Below, one piece after another: positions 26,501 to 40,331 of a DNA stretch of 64,000 bases. This stretch comes from Chrysomallon squamiferum (taxonomy: Eukaryota > Mollusca > Gastropoda > Neomphalida > Peltospiridae), in NCBI GenBank assembly GCA_012295275.1, contig CM022671.1, forward strand, positions 1,107,332 through 1,171,331, in the 5' to 3' direction. The notes below the pieces were generated by a model. That model saw nothing but the letters and a program-made list of their open reading frames with translations, was not told the DNA's origin and ran no database searches. A program made the translations under genes and the position numbers. Position 1 is the first letter of the stretch; each line of letters starts with the position of its first letter.

Positions 26501-29380
26501 AAGTTATTCCTCAGAGAAATTGAAATTTATGTATTCATAATAGAAATTATATTTTAAAGTATATATTAAACAACAGACAGAGTAAAATGTAATCTGACAT
26601 ACATACACATGAATAAATATTTATTTTTAACAAACTATGATTCTGTAATGAAATGATTGTGCAGACAACCAGGTTCTTGGAATAAATATTTGTTTTAATA
26701 AATAATAAATGTTTAACTGATCTAAATGATTAATCTGAACATGTTCTGTTTAATTTCACACAAAACTGCTAGAAGAGAATTCACTAGGGAAAATAATAAA
26801 ATTGTGGAGGGATCAAAGGTTCACAAAATCATGTTAAACACCTAGTAATTATATCTAGAAAATTAATTGCTATAATTTTAAAAATGTTAAATAGTTAAAA
26901 TAGCTGTTACTTTTTTTTTTAATATCCTAAACTTGATTTCTTTATTATCAAGTATCTTAAAAAGAAATAAAATTACTGAAAAATTCAGTTATGATGGAAA
27001 AACAAACAGTATTTGAAACTTTTAAAGCTTCTCGGTTAAATGCTACACATTTATGTTATGAACTTATCACAGAAAAGTGAAGAATTTAAATAAAGTCAAC
27101 CATCTGACCCCATGTTAAATTAACTAGCTAACTGTGTAATTCAGTGCTGTGACATTCATTTCAAATAATTTTGTTTTTCAATGCTTTGAAAATAAAAACT
27201 GAATTAAATATTTGTATTATTAAAACAGTTATCTACTAACCTGTGTCTTCTTACTGTATTTGCCTTCATTAATGTTAAACTGACAAAACACACATCCAGG
27301 TGTAATAATTCAGCACTTCTGTCAACTAAATCCAAGATCAGATGTCACAGCTTTTAAATAAATTTTTACATTGTCACAACAAGTTTGCTGAAACAGGGAT
27401 AACATGAAACCACAAAGTCATGCATCACCAGTGTACAATCATCACCACCAGATACTTGATCCATTTAAAACCAAACAACTCATGAAATTCCTGATGACAA
27501 TTTATCTACCAGATACATTCTGTATCACTTACACTTCATTCTTAACCTGCTCTGAGTTGTTGACTATTCATTCGATGATGGCTGGTAAGAAATAAACAAT
27601 AATAACGGGCAGATGATGAAGCCAGCGGTCTGGTCTCGACTGCTGCTGAAACACTGCTATGCCCAGTGGTGGGTTTGACTAACTGAATGGAGCTAATTTC
27701 AAGCTTCAACTGACAGGTTCTTTTAACTGATCATAACAGGTGTTATGCAATGTGGAATAATTAGCTCATATACAACGGCAGGACCAACCACACACATTTT
27801 GTAATAGGACACTCAAAAATTATTTTCAAAATAATCTTTATGGGAATTCTAGGATATTGAACATTCTTGGAACATTTATTCTAAAAAAACTAAACATGCT
27901 TTTTACTGGGATAGATGGATGAATGGAAGGATGGAAAGATAAATGAATAAATCAGTGAAATGTAGGATATTTAAAAAACCCAAATGATCCAATTAAAGAA
28001 ATCACTCATACTCAATTTGTTTCTTAACAGAATGAGAACTATTACTCTTTCTTATCATTTTGCTTTATTTACTGATCATTGATAATTTATAATTATTACT
28101 TCTTATTTCAAGTTAATTTAAAATGTTTAACTTACCTTCTTTGGATATAAGAGTTAAATAAAGATGACTAAAGGCTTATTATGTGTGATTATGTGTCATA
28201 TTTATAAGCATGATGCTGTAAATAAAACACACATGACTGAACTATGAACTACAAATGGGACCCAGCCTACATTAATTGTATTTACTATGATAGGAACAAT
28301 TAAATATTAAATTTGGATAACAATAGCATGAGGTCACATTCCAGAAATGTTTATTTGCTGCTTGTAATCATGTAGAAGACCACCCACTGTGCATGATGAC
28401 TTGGAAAATAAAAACAATTATCTAATATAACTAATATTAGCTGTTTTTTTAATATGCAGTTATATGTAATTAAATCTTATTTACAAATATAGATATCTTA
28501 TTAGCTGTAAATTAAATATTTTAAATTTTAAAATTGATTTTGTGGCTTTAGGTTAGAGTGTTCATGTTCATGAATTAAGCAAAAACTCTGATACAGAACA
28601 TTAAAACAATTAACACTATATCATATATATGATAAATAAAAAATGATATTACTGATAATAGTTTATATTTCAACACAATGATGAAATGTTCTTTATATTT
28701 TTAGCTTTATTGGTAGTTTAAAACTTTAAAAAAGTAAAAATTAAGATTGAATACAATTTTAGAATACAATAGGTAATAAATTAAATGTTTTGAATAGTTT
28801 ATACTTAAAAACTTATTATGCATGAATAACTGAAATAAATACATGAAATTGGCACTGACAGTTGCATTTTGTAGGCATTTAAGGTGAGGGAAATTTTACA
28901 CTTTTTTTTAACTATACCCCACATATTTTTAATTGATGGTAACATTATATATCACCATTCAGATAAATGTACTGTCATGATCTATTCTTTTTTTAATTAG
29001 GAGGAAGAAATGTTTTAAGTGTATCTTCTCAATGACAGGGACAAGTGTTCAGGAACTAGCTGGGTGGCCCAGAACTATACTGATTAAATATTTCAAAAAA
29101 TATTTTGTGACAAAAGATTTGAAATGGGAAATTATTCAAATTTTAAATAAATATTTAACAATTTACCTTTACTGGTGTGTCCTCTTTCAGGTGAAGACAA
29201 CACTTCCTTGCCCTCTGTGTGAATAATGCTGTGTAAAATATGGTGTAACTTGACAGTGCACACAAATTTAAAGGATCAGTTTTGGTGAAATACTAATTGA
29301 AAAGTGTCAAGTGCATGGGGTTTCTCACAACAAGCTGTGACTGACATGTGAAAGAAGTGGCACATCCACTACAGGGAACT
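20600..29380. other. AT-rich non-coding stretch
   Basis: No supported gene. A small CpG cluster at about 25,115-25,165 (GAGCGAGC, GCTGCGCGTG) stands out from a CpG-poor background. Two A runs interrupted by ATC lie at 23,396-23,437. Confidence 0.45.
26218..26523 (+). CDS. Unrecognised ORF of 101 codons, uncertain
   Basis: A true ATG opens a frame whose translation has a balanced, mostly hydrophilic composition and little low-complexity sequence. That is unusual among the spurious frames here. I recognise no domain or family. Near the C-terminus is a Pro/Lys-rich patch (KIKSPPKKVIPQRN) encoded by a C-run and an A-run. A very short ATG-AAG-TAA frame lies just upstream. No promoter-like sequence, CpG enrichment or clear splice partner is visible, and it lies antisense inside the inferred intron. 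It may be a gene fragment, a retroposed remnant or chance. Confidence 0.2.
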   Translation: MLNGVLPDKTGNTLSQLGAEPLKINTLIKHERLVSVNITGKLKTEVIKHYQVHLDNDHKMSILNLAISSDSNGNIIFIIPSQFKSISKIKSPPKKVIPQRN

Positions 29381-29407
29381 AATCAATTAAACAACCAGGT
29401 AAAATAA

Positions 29408-29485
29408 TTACACAACACAACAATGTTTCAGATATTACACAACACAACAACAGTGTTTTAAAATACTACACAACAATGTTTGAAT
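29408..29485. repeat. Short tandem repeat, unit about 27-31 bases, 2.6 copies
   Basis: TTACACAACACAACAATGTT-type units start at 29,408 and 29,435, with a shortened copy at 29,466. Confidence 0.75.
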
Positions 29486-30865
29486 TCTTTCAACATGATT
29501 CAGTTATTTAAATTAATGAAAGTGAGTTACAGAGCTGATCCAGGAAATCAGAAATGGAAAGGAACATTACTACTGGTGATGGCTTTATTTTCAAGATGGA
29601 AAAGATAACCAAAAACTAACAACCCAAAAAATATTTAAAAAAACAAAAAAAACACCAACCCATTAAATAAGAAAAATAAAGTGAATGTGCAGGTTTTAGA
29701 GCCCTATTACATTTTCCAATGAATTAATTTTTTAAGTATAAATAAATAAAATATTCTGTAATTTAATTTATCATAACTTTAATTTTTACACTCTTTCAAT
29801 TTTCTATTTCAGTTTTATTATAAGTTTAATCAACAAGTTTTTAAATTATTCCTAATATTTAGGTTTGTTTTATTAATTTATTTACTGAAGTAATTTGATA
29901 CATTACTTGCTTGTTGGTGTTTTCATTTTCTTTTCTTTAATTATATTATACTATATTTTATACCTGTACATTCCATTAAAATGAACAAGAATGACCAACA
30001 ACAACAATATTCCTTACTTCAGTTTGATATATCTCAAATTAGTTGAATCTCTGGGATGATATTCAAGTGAATATTAAGTTTTAAATAATTAGTTAAAAAG
30101 AAATATTTAATTGTCATATATCCTATATCTTCCCAATTAACTCTGGACAGAAGCCAGTACAATATGTGACCCCATTACTTAAAACAGTGATTGTACACAC
30201 TATAACAGTGAGATCGAATGTCGTTCAAAGACTGAGTTTTCATAAAGTTATCGATTTGTTTATTGTATCACTATCGTTCTAATGACAAATTCCACCAAGA
30301 ATGAATAATGCTGTATTTGAGTCTTTTAATACTGAACTAGAACCCCACTTAACTCCATTTGGTTACTTATAGCTTTTGAATCTTTCTGAACAATGTTATA
30401 TTTAAAGTATAAAATGTAAACACCAATGTCCAGGAGATAGTATTTTGTTTGTGATAAAATCACTATCTACTCATGCATAAAATGATAATAGCCCAGATTC
30501 CAGAACCATTTTTAAAAATTACATTATGAATATAAAGTATTCCAAGCATGGAAGATCTACCTTTCTCTTTTCACTGTTTTTGATGATACTGTTAATATCA
30601 TATACAAAACCTATCATTAATCCCATCCTCGGTAGACATTACACAATAAATTTAAAAAAAACATTTACTATTTGTGGGTACTGTCTTGACAAGAACAAAG
30701 TGCGAGGCTGTCAGAAATGACAAACAATAGCATCATTAAAGCAAGCTTTCCTCTCAGACACAGACAAAGTAGGTGAGGTTTGCATCCCCGCAGAGTTAAC
30801 TGTAGGTCTCTAAAAGTGACTTAGTCAGGCTCTAGTGAAGACCGTATTAAAACTGGTAAACATAC

Positions 30866-30903
30866 CTGGCAAACATGCTGTAACTGAGGCAAAACGAAGC
30901 CAT
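30866..30903 (-). CDS. Candidate alternative first coding exon (MASFCLSYSMFA...)
   Basis: On the minus strand ATG at 30,903, in the context ATCATGG, opens twelve codons (MASFCLSYSMFA) plus the two bases AG. The donor GTATGTTT follows directly after GCCAG. The leftover phase is the same as that of the exon at 45,156-45,373, so both could splice to one common second exon. The peptide carries a Cys at position 5, as do many short alternative N-termini that are lipidated, but that is only analogy. The preceding sequence to about 31.1 kb would be 5' untranslated. No transcript evidence is available and the common exon is not visible in the window. Confidence 0.35.
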
Positions 30904-31082
30904 GATCTGTGTTTTTTATCTCGTGTTGTTTTCACAGATGTTACATGAGATCCATGTAGGAATGGGGAGACAAAGAAAGTGATCACAAAAGAAATACGAT
31001 GAAACGCAGCAGTCTGCTTTGTTCATTTTGCTCACAGAAATCAATGCAGTAGTAACTCGGAAAACTAACACAGTCCCATCCA

Positions 31083-31101
31083 GTGGTTAGCAAAGCTGTC
31101 C
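31083..31101 (+). repeat. Possible eroded tRNA-type SINE head
   Basis: GTGGTTAGCAAAGCTGTCC resembles the start of the SINE fragment at 40,332, which reads GTGGTTAGCGCAGCTGCC. No B box follows. Weak. Confidence 0.2.
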
Positions 31102-31608
31102 TTAAGATGTGTTAAAAACTGATGTAACGGTGCATTTATTCTTAATAAAATTACTACAGTATCATATAAAAATTCAGATAATAATAAATAAACAAGATTT
31201 AAAAATTCAAAATTAAAGGTTACATGTTGTCTAATATAATTTACATAATTAAATTACAACCAATTAACTTTAAAGTTTCATTTAACATTATAATCAGTGA
31301 TGATGAGTAAGTAGCATTTGTTGTAATATTTTCTGTAATACAGTAGAAATAAAAATAACATTCAAATTTCTTTCAGAAATATTTGGTGATACTTCACTTT
31401 CACTCTGAAGAGAGATAGCTGTCAGACATAAAATTTATTAATACAAATTATAAGGTTAATAAAACAAAATAAAAATTTCTGCATATCATGTCAACATAAA
31501 TTTATTCATCACAAATCTGAATTTAAAAAAATGTTGCTGCTATAGATAGAACCTTTCTCTTTTGGTACTGGAACTTTCATGTAAAAATACTTTGTAATTT
31601 CAAATGTA

Positions 31609-32307
31609 GGACAATTGCTTGCCGGAACAATACCTCACTGGTCAGTACCTCACTGGACAAATGTTCATCAATAAAGTGAGAAACAGGCAACTGCTCACCT
31701 TTAGGCTTTTTATTAATAATTTTATTTATTATTTCATTAATTAAAAACAACAACATAAAACAGAATTTCTAAAGGCACAAAGCTGTGTTAATTACACAAT
31801 TCACTTAATTAAAATGTTTGAGGTTTCTGACATTGTTTGATTGAGTGTTTCAAGGTGTTAAATACTAATTGCAGCATAACATTTTTGGTTTCAATAGATC
31901 ATTCTTTTAGAATAATGTGTATTTTTATTTATTAGTTAATTTTTATCATTAAATATTTCTGAAAGAGATTTAAGGCTTTGCCCATCAAAACTTTAATTTT
32001 TTTTTTGCTAATACAGCTGGTTTAGAATTAATTATGTTATTTATTTTATTTATTTATTTATTGTGAATTATCACTCCCATCCAACCATTTATACACACAT
32101 ACCATAAACAAAAATAAAAGTTTATTGATAAAAAAAAAAATAATAATAAAAAATAAAAAAAAATCAGCGACTGTAATGAGCAGTTGTCCTATTTCTCACT
32201 ACTGGTGAGTAACTGTCCAGTGAGCAACTGTCTGGTGAGGAACTGTCTGGTGAGGAACTGTCCTGGTGAGCAACTGTCCTGTGAGCAATTGTCCAGTGAG
32301 CAATTCC
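31609..32307. mobile_element. Foldback/MITE-like element with repeat-built inverted ends
   Basis: The left end (31,609-31,699) carries GGACAATTGCTT, two CCTCACTGG motifs and GTGAGAAACAGGCAACTGCTCA. The right end (32,165-32,307) is an array of about eight units of GAGCAACTGTCC(T)GGT type spaced 14-17 bases apart; on the opposite strand it reads GGACAATTGCTCAC and GTGAGAAATAGGACAACTGC. The two ends are therefore inverted copies. The middle is AT-rich without an ORF for a transposase. A non-autonomous foldback DNA transposon is the best fit. Target-site duplications could not be fixed. Confidence 0.6.
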
Positions 32308-34064
32308 AAAATATAAAATTCTAAATATTTCTTTTTTGTTTTATCTATTGCTGTAATGTTATATCTATTTGTGAAATGAACAACAATATTGAGGTTTTGA
32401 AATATTATTTTACACTGCTTAACAAGAATTAGGATTATATATCTTTAGTTATTAAGAATGATAAGGACATATCTAATGGTGTGTCAAAATAAATAGAAGG
32501 ATATTTTAAGTACAGACAAGTTACATTCATGGCTGAAGAACCTCTTTATAACTATCAAATAAAACAGATTCAGTTACTTGCTGTATGAGATATTCATATT
32601 TTCATGGTAGCCTTATAATAAATATTAATCTGGGTCTTTTCTTTATGTTCTTTTCCTAAATGTTTATATATTTATTTTTATTTGATTTTCAATTGTTGTT
32701 TTTTGTTTATTCTTTAAATATATTAACTATTTTCATTTTTACATACATACATATACACATTTTATTGGACAGGAACAAAAGTTTGTAGTGCTTAGACCAA
32801 TTCATTATGCAGAAAGATGTGAAATTCTGGGATATATCGAATCATGAATCAAAGATAGAAAAAGTCTGTGGAACATAGTTGAATAAATATCATAATTACA
32901 CTAAAGAAAGCCACAAACTTTTATATTTATAAACTGTTTTGTAGTGGAAAATAGTGTTTGAAATTAACATTGTTTCCCTTATTAAACAGTTTGTATATTA
33001 GTATTTTATCTATTTCAAACAATTTTGATCTCAATGTAAATTTAACATTATAAATGACTGTTGAAATTAATAATGCTTTCAATGATTTATTAACATTTTT
33101 GGCTCATGATGGTCATAATGATGACCTATTAAGCTGAACAATAACGTTATTAATGGTACAGTAATTACAAACAATATTACTTATCAAAATGTGATCAGCA
33201 AAATCAACCAGCCAGTTATAAGTTTGTACAAAATGAGCACAGATTTGATTGATCTTTGGTTCATACAGACTGACGTCAAGTGCAGACCAAGTTGTATAAT
33301 CTGTGCTCATCTTAACAAAAATCTTGTGGGATTGTGGGTTGTATGCCTTGTAATGAATGTTGTGCTGCCTTGAGCCAAACTGAAGAGACTTTGCAGAACT
33401 TCACATAGCAGTACATGATTTAAGTCTGGCTAACTAATTACTATCATCATAAAGTGCTGTGATTACACGTCTGTGATCTGTAAAGTATGAACATTTCTTA
33501 CACTGATACATCATCCAAACAAGAAAAATGCTATATGTTAAAAACTATGATTGAAAATTAAAAATGAATCTAGATCCATGATAAATATATTTCTTTTAAA
33601 ATGTAGTTACAAACTGCACTTTTTTTTAATATATATTTTAAATGCTTATTTTACAACCTATTCTATAAATAAATGAAATATACTTTAAACATAATATCAG
33701 TTTTAATGTAAAACAGAAAATGTTTTATATGTAAACTCCTACCTATAATGAAAACAATAATAATAACACAAATTTGATAAATCTATCAAAAATTTAAAGT
33801 AGAAATTACACTAAAATATGCATATTTAATCTTAATATTTTTTTTAAGTAATTCTAAACAGCAGTCCTTCAGATATTACATACTAATTAAATACTTTTAA
33901 TGTCTGAGGTGCAGTATTTTATAAAATACTGTTTCTTATTTTGTTACTTAATCCACACCTTTACATTAAATGAAAACAACAATCAAAGCTGACAAAAGCG
34001 AGATTATGAAAACTTTTGACCAAAATACCTCGATTAGCTAAATGAGCTCAGAAAGACTTCCAAC

Positions 34065-34084
34065 TGTCTGTCTGTCTGTCTGTC
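34065..34084. repeat. (TGTC)n microsatellite, 5 copies
   Basis: Five uninterrupted tetranucleotide units. Confidence 0.9.
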
Positions 34085-34404
34085 AGACTGATCTGGATGA
34101 TCAGTCTTCACTTCACTATCTACATAATCAGTGTCATGTTTTTCCTGACAGTATTTCTGAAATGACATCAAGGGACAGAAGTGACGCAGGGACATCAGTA
34201 CCCAAGCCCTGACTTAATATGAATAAGCAAACAATGAATGTGCTGGACAGACATGCTTTAGCTTTGGAGTTCACTGCTGTCAAGCTTGTGGCTTAAATAA
34301 GCTAGAAGAAGATAACAGGTACTCATGATAACAAAATGTTATTTCCTTGTGTTGGATTCATACACACAGAAGTGTTTAATACTTTCAGATTTCTAATGAA
34401 AACA

Positions 34405-34434
34405 ATAAATAAATAAATAAATAAATAAATAAAT
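34405..34434. repeat. (AAAT)n microsatellite
   Basis: About seven AAAT units. Similar but shorter arrays lie near 39,405-39,424 and 44,584-44,609. Confidence 0.9.
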
Positions 34435-35103
34435 GAAAGTAAAAATATTTTTTTTTGTATGTATCAAACACTGTTTTAACCTGCTCTGTTGACTTTAATT
34501 ATTATTATTATTTTTATTTTTATTATTGTTGTTGCTGGTTGTTTTAACTGGATATTTTTAATGTCCTTTCTTTATTCTGTATTTGTGTTTTACAACTTTT
34601 CATTATAGGTAGGAGTTTACATATAAAACATTAAATAGTACATTTAAAATAAAATAAAATAAAATAGTACACTTTTTCTTATGATTGTTTTATTTAGCAG
34701 CAATATTTTACTATTTACTAATAATAAACCAATATAACAAAACAGTTTTACACCTAGAAAAAAATAATAATACAAATATACAAACAACAACAAAATAAAT
34801 ACCTCAGATAATCAGATAAATAATTCCAGAATTGCTATGCCATACATATTTCTATGCACAAAACACTTGAAGGCACACAAAATTTATATTTTTATATTAT
34901 TTCTTTAAAACACTACTTTAAATGATTACTTATTTTTATTTTTTTAAATATTTTATTTTATTTACAAAATCAACAGAGAAAGTAATTGTGAAAAGTGAGA
35001 TTAAAGGTCACATATGTTGAATATGAAACTTTATTTTTTTTTTAATCTGAAAGAGGCCATCTGACTGAGTGCAAGAGCATGTCTGAAAAAGCTGATGTCT
35101 TCA

Positions 35104-35195
35104 GAAGCCTATCAGGCTTCAACACTATTTAGAAGTTGTCAGAAGAGCAGGGATTTGCCAACAACATGATAGTATCTGCAGGTTAATGCCTGCAA
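35104..35195. repeat. Two neighbouring short hairpins
   Basis: GAAGCCT-ATC-AGGCTTC (35,104-35,120) and TGCAGG-TTAATG-CCTGCA (35,178-35,195) lie 58 bases apart in a locally balanced segment. Neither stem is long enough for a typical microRNA precursor. Confidence 0.6.
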
Positions 35196-35406
35196 GGTTT
35201 TCTGTCAAGGTCAACACTCTTCAAAGAGACCTTCTGGTCATCACAAGCATTCTGTCAAAAATGAAAGGAGCCAGAGCAATGCTTCATGTTTTAAATGTCT
35301 GATATCTCTTCCTTTAAACAACCCATATCTCCAAGAACAAGCAGCTGCTTTCAAGTAATCAGTAAAAGAGTTTTACATATAAAACAAGTAAACAGAGACA
35401 ATGATA

Positions 35407-35407
35407 C

Positions 35408-35441
<34 letters not shown>
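35407..35441. repeat. (AAT)n microsatellite, about 11 copies
   Basis: Uninterrupted trinucleotide array; the plus-strand frame reads as an Asn run. Confidence 0.95.
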
Positions 35442-35442
<1 letters not shown>

Positions 35443-38400
35443 CAGATCAAACAAAAATAATAATACATTTTTGTGAAGATAGTTAAATATTATTTCTCAT
35501 AATGATTTTGCCTAAATAACATTTTTTTTTTTGTTATCTTTTATTTACACTTCATTTTATATCTGCTTTTGCATGTGTCTTGTTTATCTTTATTTTGAAA
35601 TAATAATAATAATAATGAAAAGATTAAATCTTTGCATTTTTAAAACAAAAATTGAAGATATAGTTCTTTAAGTACAACCTGTCAATATTTCATCACATTT
35701 GCATTAACTGTCATCTTATTATCTTTCTACATCCATATCAGCTTCTTCAAATGTGCTGACAGGTAAAAGATGAAGCTCATTGTTTCAGAAATATAATACA
35801 ATATGGCAAGAACATTTCATCACACTTAAATGAATTCTGAAGACAGGTTCTGAAAAATATTTGAAGTCTGGATCACTGTATTTTGTCTTCAGATACTAAC
35901 AGAGATTTGCTTCATTTTAATAAAATACAAAATATTAACAACAGATAAATGAAAAAAAATAGTTTTATTTGATACTACTTCACACTGTAAACTGGAATAC
36001 AGAAGTGAAATACAAAGGTGTTTCTATATCAACAAACATTTATATTAAAGATAATAAAGCCATACATATCAATCCATTTAATGTTTATTTTATTTTATTT
36101 GTAAGCTTATTATACTTTTTTTTTTTTTTTGAAGCATACAAAATGTATTTAGGCTGCTTATTTGCACTTATACTATTTGATGCAACAACAAAAAAATCAA
36201 ATGTTACTCTGTTCTGCAACAAAAAAGTTATCAGTGTTATACAGAAATAACAAACCAAAGAAAACAAAATGCCTATATACCAGATGAAGTTGCAAGATAG
36301 TATGGCATCTAAAAGATGATGAAAAATATTTACCATTAACGACACCAAATGTTGTAAAAAATAAACATAATCTTGAAATATATACAACTTTTAAAATACT
36401 GAAACTGAAATTTATAGAAAGAATAAACTCTTCTTTATGTTAAAATCTTCAGCAAGATCAGTGAAGTGTATTTTAAACAAAACAAAAAAGCAAAAAGAAA
36501 TTTCTGTTTTATGTAGGATCTGTGCGAAGTGCACACACATCTTTGATGAACTCACCTAACAACATGTGTTGTGTCAGAGAAAGTCCTCTGTCCACTTACT
36601 GGTGAACTTGAACCTGGGTACCAGATCAGCTGTTTCAGACTTGAAAGTAACTGCCAACAAGACATAATGTATCCACATGTCACTGTAAACAGTGTCAGAA
36701 TTTACAGATAATCCACTTCCAAAATCACCTGTACACACTCCACTCAAAACATCCACAGTGTTGAAGCATTTTCAACATCAAAGTGAGCTTTAAATATTAC
36801 TTAAAATTATCTCAAAAATTAATTACTTTAGTTTATGATTAGGCAAAAATTTAGAGATAAGCCAGCTTTTTTCTTATTCCCAGTTTATATGGACTAAACT
36901 TGCCAAATAACTGTAAAGTTTATTTCAGAATCTGACCATCTGATAAGCATAACCAACGTACATGTTGTCAAATTTCAAAATATGTAATAGATGCATATAA
37001 GCTATCCTGATCCAAATGGTATAATGTCATATATTACAAATGTCACAGTGAATCACCTCATAATGTAAAGACACAGATCCTTTCCAGGACAGCATAACTG
37101 GAGGCTTCTTATAAATTAGATGAACTTGTGTAATATGTGAAAATCACTGAACCGTTTTGACACTGCATATACTAATGTATAGCTCAGACACAGATATTAG
37201 TGTATGTTCTGTTAAAGTTATGTACAGTATACACCTGTTTTAACTATTCGTGACAGGCATAATGTGGAACTCGAGTATCATCATCAGCAAACCTGACAAG
37301 TTGCTGTGACAGTGGCTTAACATCCCTGCTCATGACATGAATAGAAAAACTTTCCCGGACATCTTAGCATCAAACTGTTGTGAGCACAGCACATGGACAA
37401 AATAAGCTGTGAGTCTGCAGAATCCAATTTTGCTGTGTAATGGTCAACCAAAAGTTAACACCAACCTGTCCTATGGTCTTACTCCTGAGATCCTATGGTT
37501 TATCAAGTACACACTGAGTGTCAGTCTTAAAAACCTGATTGTCTAGGAATTACAGGTAATATTTTAATCCACTCACACACACAACTTAGATTTTATTCTG
37601 CCAAAACCAATGAATGTGGTTACAACAACAAAATGATATTTAACATGAAATTAAATTTATCACAGGTCAAAAAAAAAAAAAATAAATAAAAAAAATAAAG
37701 AAGGTAATTTAGCCTAAAGAACTGAGGATTTTCAGCTAGAAAATACCAAAATTGCAGGCAGCCAACAATAATGAAAGAAAGCAAAATTTAAAACAAACTT
37801 TAAATATGACTAATAGGTAAACTTCTCCTATCAATCAAATATAGGAAGAAGTTGTTTTTATTCAAAGTAATCTTTCTGATCATAAAAAATATTTTTTGTT
37901 TACTCATGTTTTGATTGATGTCCACACAATACAGTAAACAATCTGGGGGGCAAAGATTTAACTTCAGATGTTTACACAGATGTAATAAATTAAAATACAG
38001 CACCATTATTCCATATATGCACATCTTTCTTAAGTTTACACATGCATCACACATATACATACTACATATTTACTAGCAGCTGTTAACACAGACTCACACA
38101 CACACATGCATATGCAAACACCCACAGAGACCTTTATAAAAAAAAGGATGTTTCCAACTTCCCAGATACTCAAGCTTTATATATGATATTGCCTAAGTCA
38201 AAAGGTTAACTAACGATCAATGTGTTCAGAAGCCAAATGAAAACAAATATGAAAAAGAAGAACTGTGTTAATATCTGTGTTAATGAATGTTAAATACATA
38301 TTTATTCTTACTTACAGTTTTAAATTTAGACTCATTTGATAACACCATAACTGAACTTCTATATATAACTTTTTAAAAACAAAACTATTTTTTGGCTCAG

Positions 38401-40331
38401 ATCTGTTTTAAATTAGGAAATGGCTACAAATGTGGTTACATCCTTAATCTTATGGCCATTAAATGGGACATTAATGATTTTACCAGCTGTTATGGGGCAA
38501 TAAAAGAATTAATTTTAATGTCATGATACATACAGAAATAGTGTAAAATCATGACATAGACCATTCAACATCCCAATTCTCAGCATGTTTAAGTGTGGCC
38601 TGCTGATATCTGAACACACACAGAGAAATAAATTCCAGCTAATCCTCACATTCACAGTGGGATAGGAACATCATCTAATACTTAAACAATATTTAAAGCC
38701 AGGGTCAGCATTTAACTTTGATCTTCTGTTGTATTATCCATCTGACCAGATTAATATTTATATGATTCAGTTTAATTTCTAGATGAATGCAAGTGTAAAA
38801 GATTAATGATAAAACTAAAATATATATTAACATTATAATTTTACATGCATAATACTTACATTTATATAATGTATAAATAAGAAAACAATGTAAATTCCTA
38901 AATAATTAGTTACATGTTATTCAGGAATAATCATACTATAATGACTAAATATATTTCCGAAAGACTGCTACTGCCTATGATAAGCTAAAGAGACTAATTT
39001 ACTATTATAAAAATCAAAATTAAATAACTTTTATTTTATTTTATTATCACCTAATTTTTTTAATTTTTAAATTATAATAATCAGCATTTAAGGTAAGATA
39101 ACTCAGTGTCAAGTACACACTTACAAGGCAACAATATAACAATAACGTATTGTTCCCATTAAGCAACAACCATCTTCTCAGGTTTTGAACTTCTCAACCC
39201 CTGCCTTGGATCAGGAAGCACAAATATAAATATCAGCTATCCACATTATTCTTTTGACTATGATAAACACTTTACACACATTTAAACAAAAATTATTATT
39301 TTCTTTAAGTTTTTAAATCTAAAAAATACAATTTTGCTATAGCATTAGATCTTGATCTATGCAAAATATATTGCTTGTGAAATGTAAAAAATGAAAAATA
39401 AACAAATAAATAAATAAATAAATAACTATTAAGTATATATAATTAACAACTGCTAACATTATTACTAAATTATGTTAATTTGCTATAGTGTATTTCTGTA
39501 ATTATTCATATCAATTAGTGTCATTAGTGCAGAACAAATGACTTATGGTAACAGGTGTAAGATTCTATTAACCACAAGAATAACATGCATTTAGAAATAG
39601 AATCTAGATATTTTAAACCTTATCATTCTTACAATACAATAAAACACAAAAGAACAACATAACATATATGATATAACATTATAAAACAAAAATAAAATAA
39701 AATAAAATTACACAAGAAAATATGAAATAAATTTAATAACTATTTCATATATACTAAAAATATTTGATCTGACATTTGGATTTATGTATTAGTATTAATA
39801 ATGACATAAAGGCTACAAATGAAGAAAAGGAAAAAAACACTAGCACAAAGAAACAAACATTATCTTTTAGTTGTTTATCCATATGAAAAAAGAAAATAAG
39901 CATGAAAAAGAAAGAAACCAAGGATACTTTTAATTTTATTTATAACATTTATTATAATTATTTTCAGTATTAATGTTAAAGTCTGAAACCCTCAGTTATT
40001 TACACAAAGAACATCAGGTACAACAATACAAAATGACCTAATTTTCATATGTTTACAACCTGAAAAAGTCAGGAAAAAACCCACATTAGCCCTCAGAATA
40101 CCTGAATGAGTGTTACTGACTGTTAATCAATATAAGAACTTACCCAACAATACAGATGTACATGATGTTGAATGAACAAGTGTGGTCTTCAGTTCTAATA
40201 ATCAAATTCTGTCATCATATTCCATGTCAATGTTGTGAAACATTATTTTAATGAAGCATGTGAATGAATTCATGCAAAACCATGTTTATCCTTTCATATC
40301 CATGAACAAAACATCTGTCCAATTAAAACTT

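Larger units (their letters stand above)
30180..31150 (-). promoter_or_regulatory. CpG-elevated zone, candidate internal promoter
   Basis: By hand count about 14 CpG occur in 960 bases, against roughly 2-4 per kb in the neighbouring 20 kb. In this window comparable enrichment marks the start regions at 45.3 and 59.2 kb. It surrounds and precedes the ATG exon at 30,866-30,903. No TATA box is assigned. The inference is an unmethylated alternative promoter on the minus strand. Confidence 0.35.
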
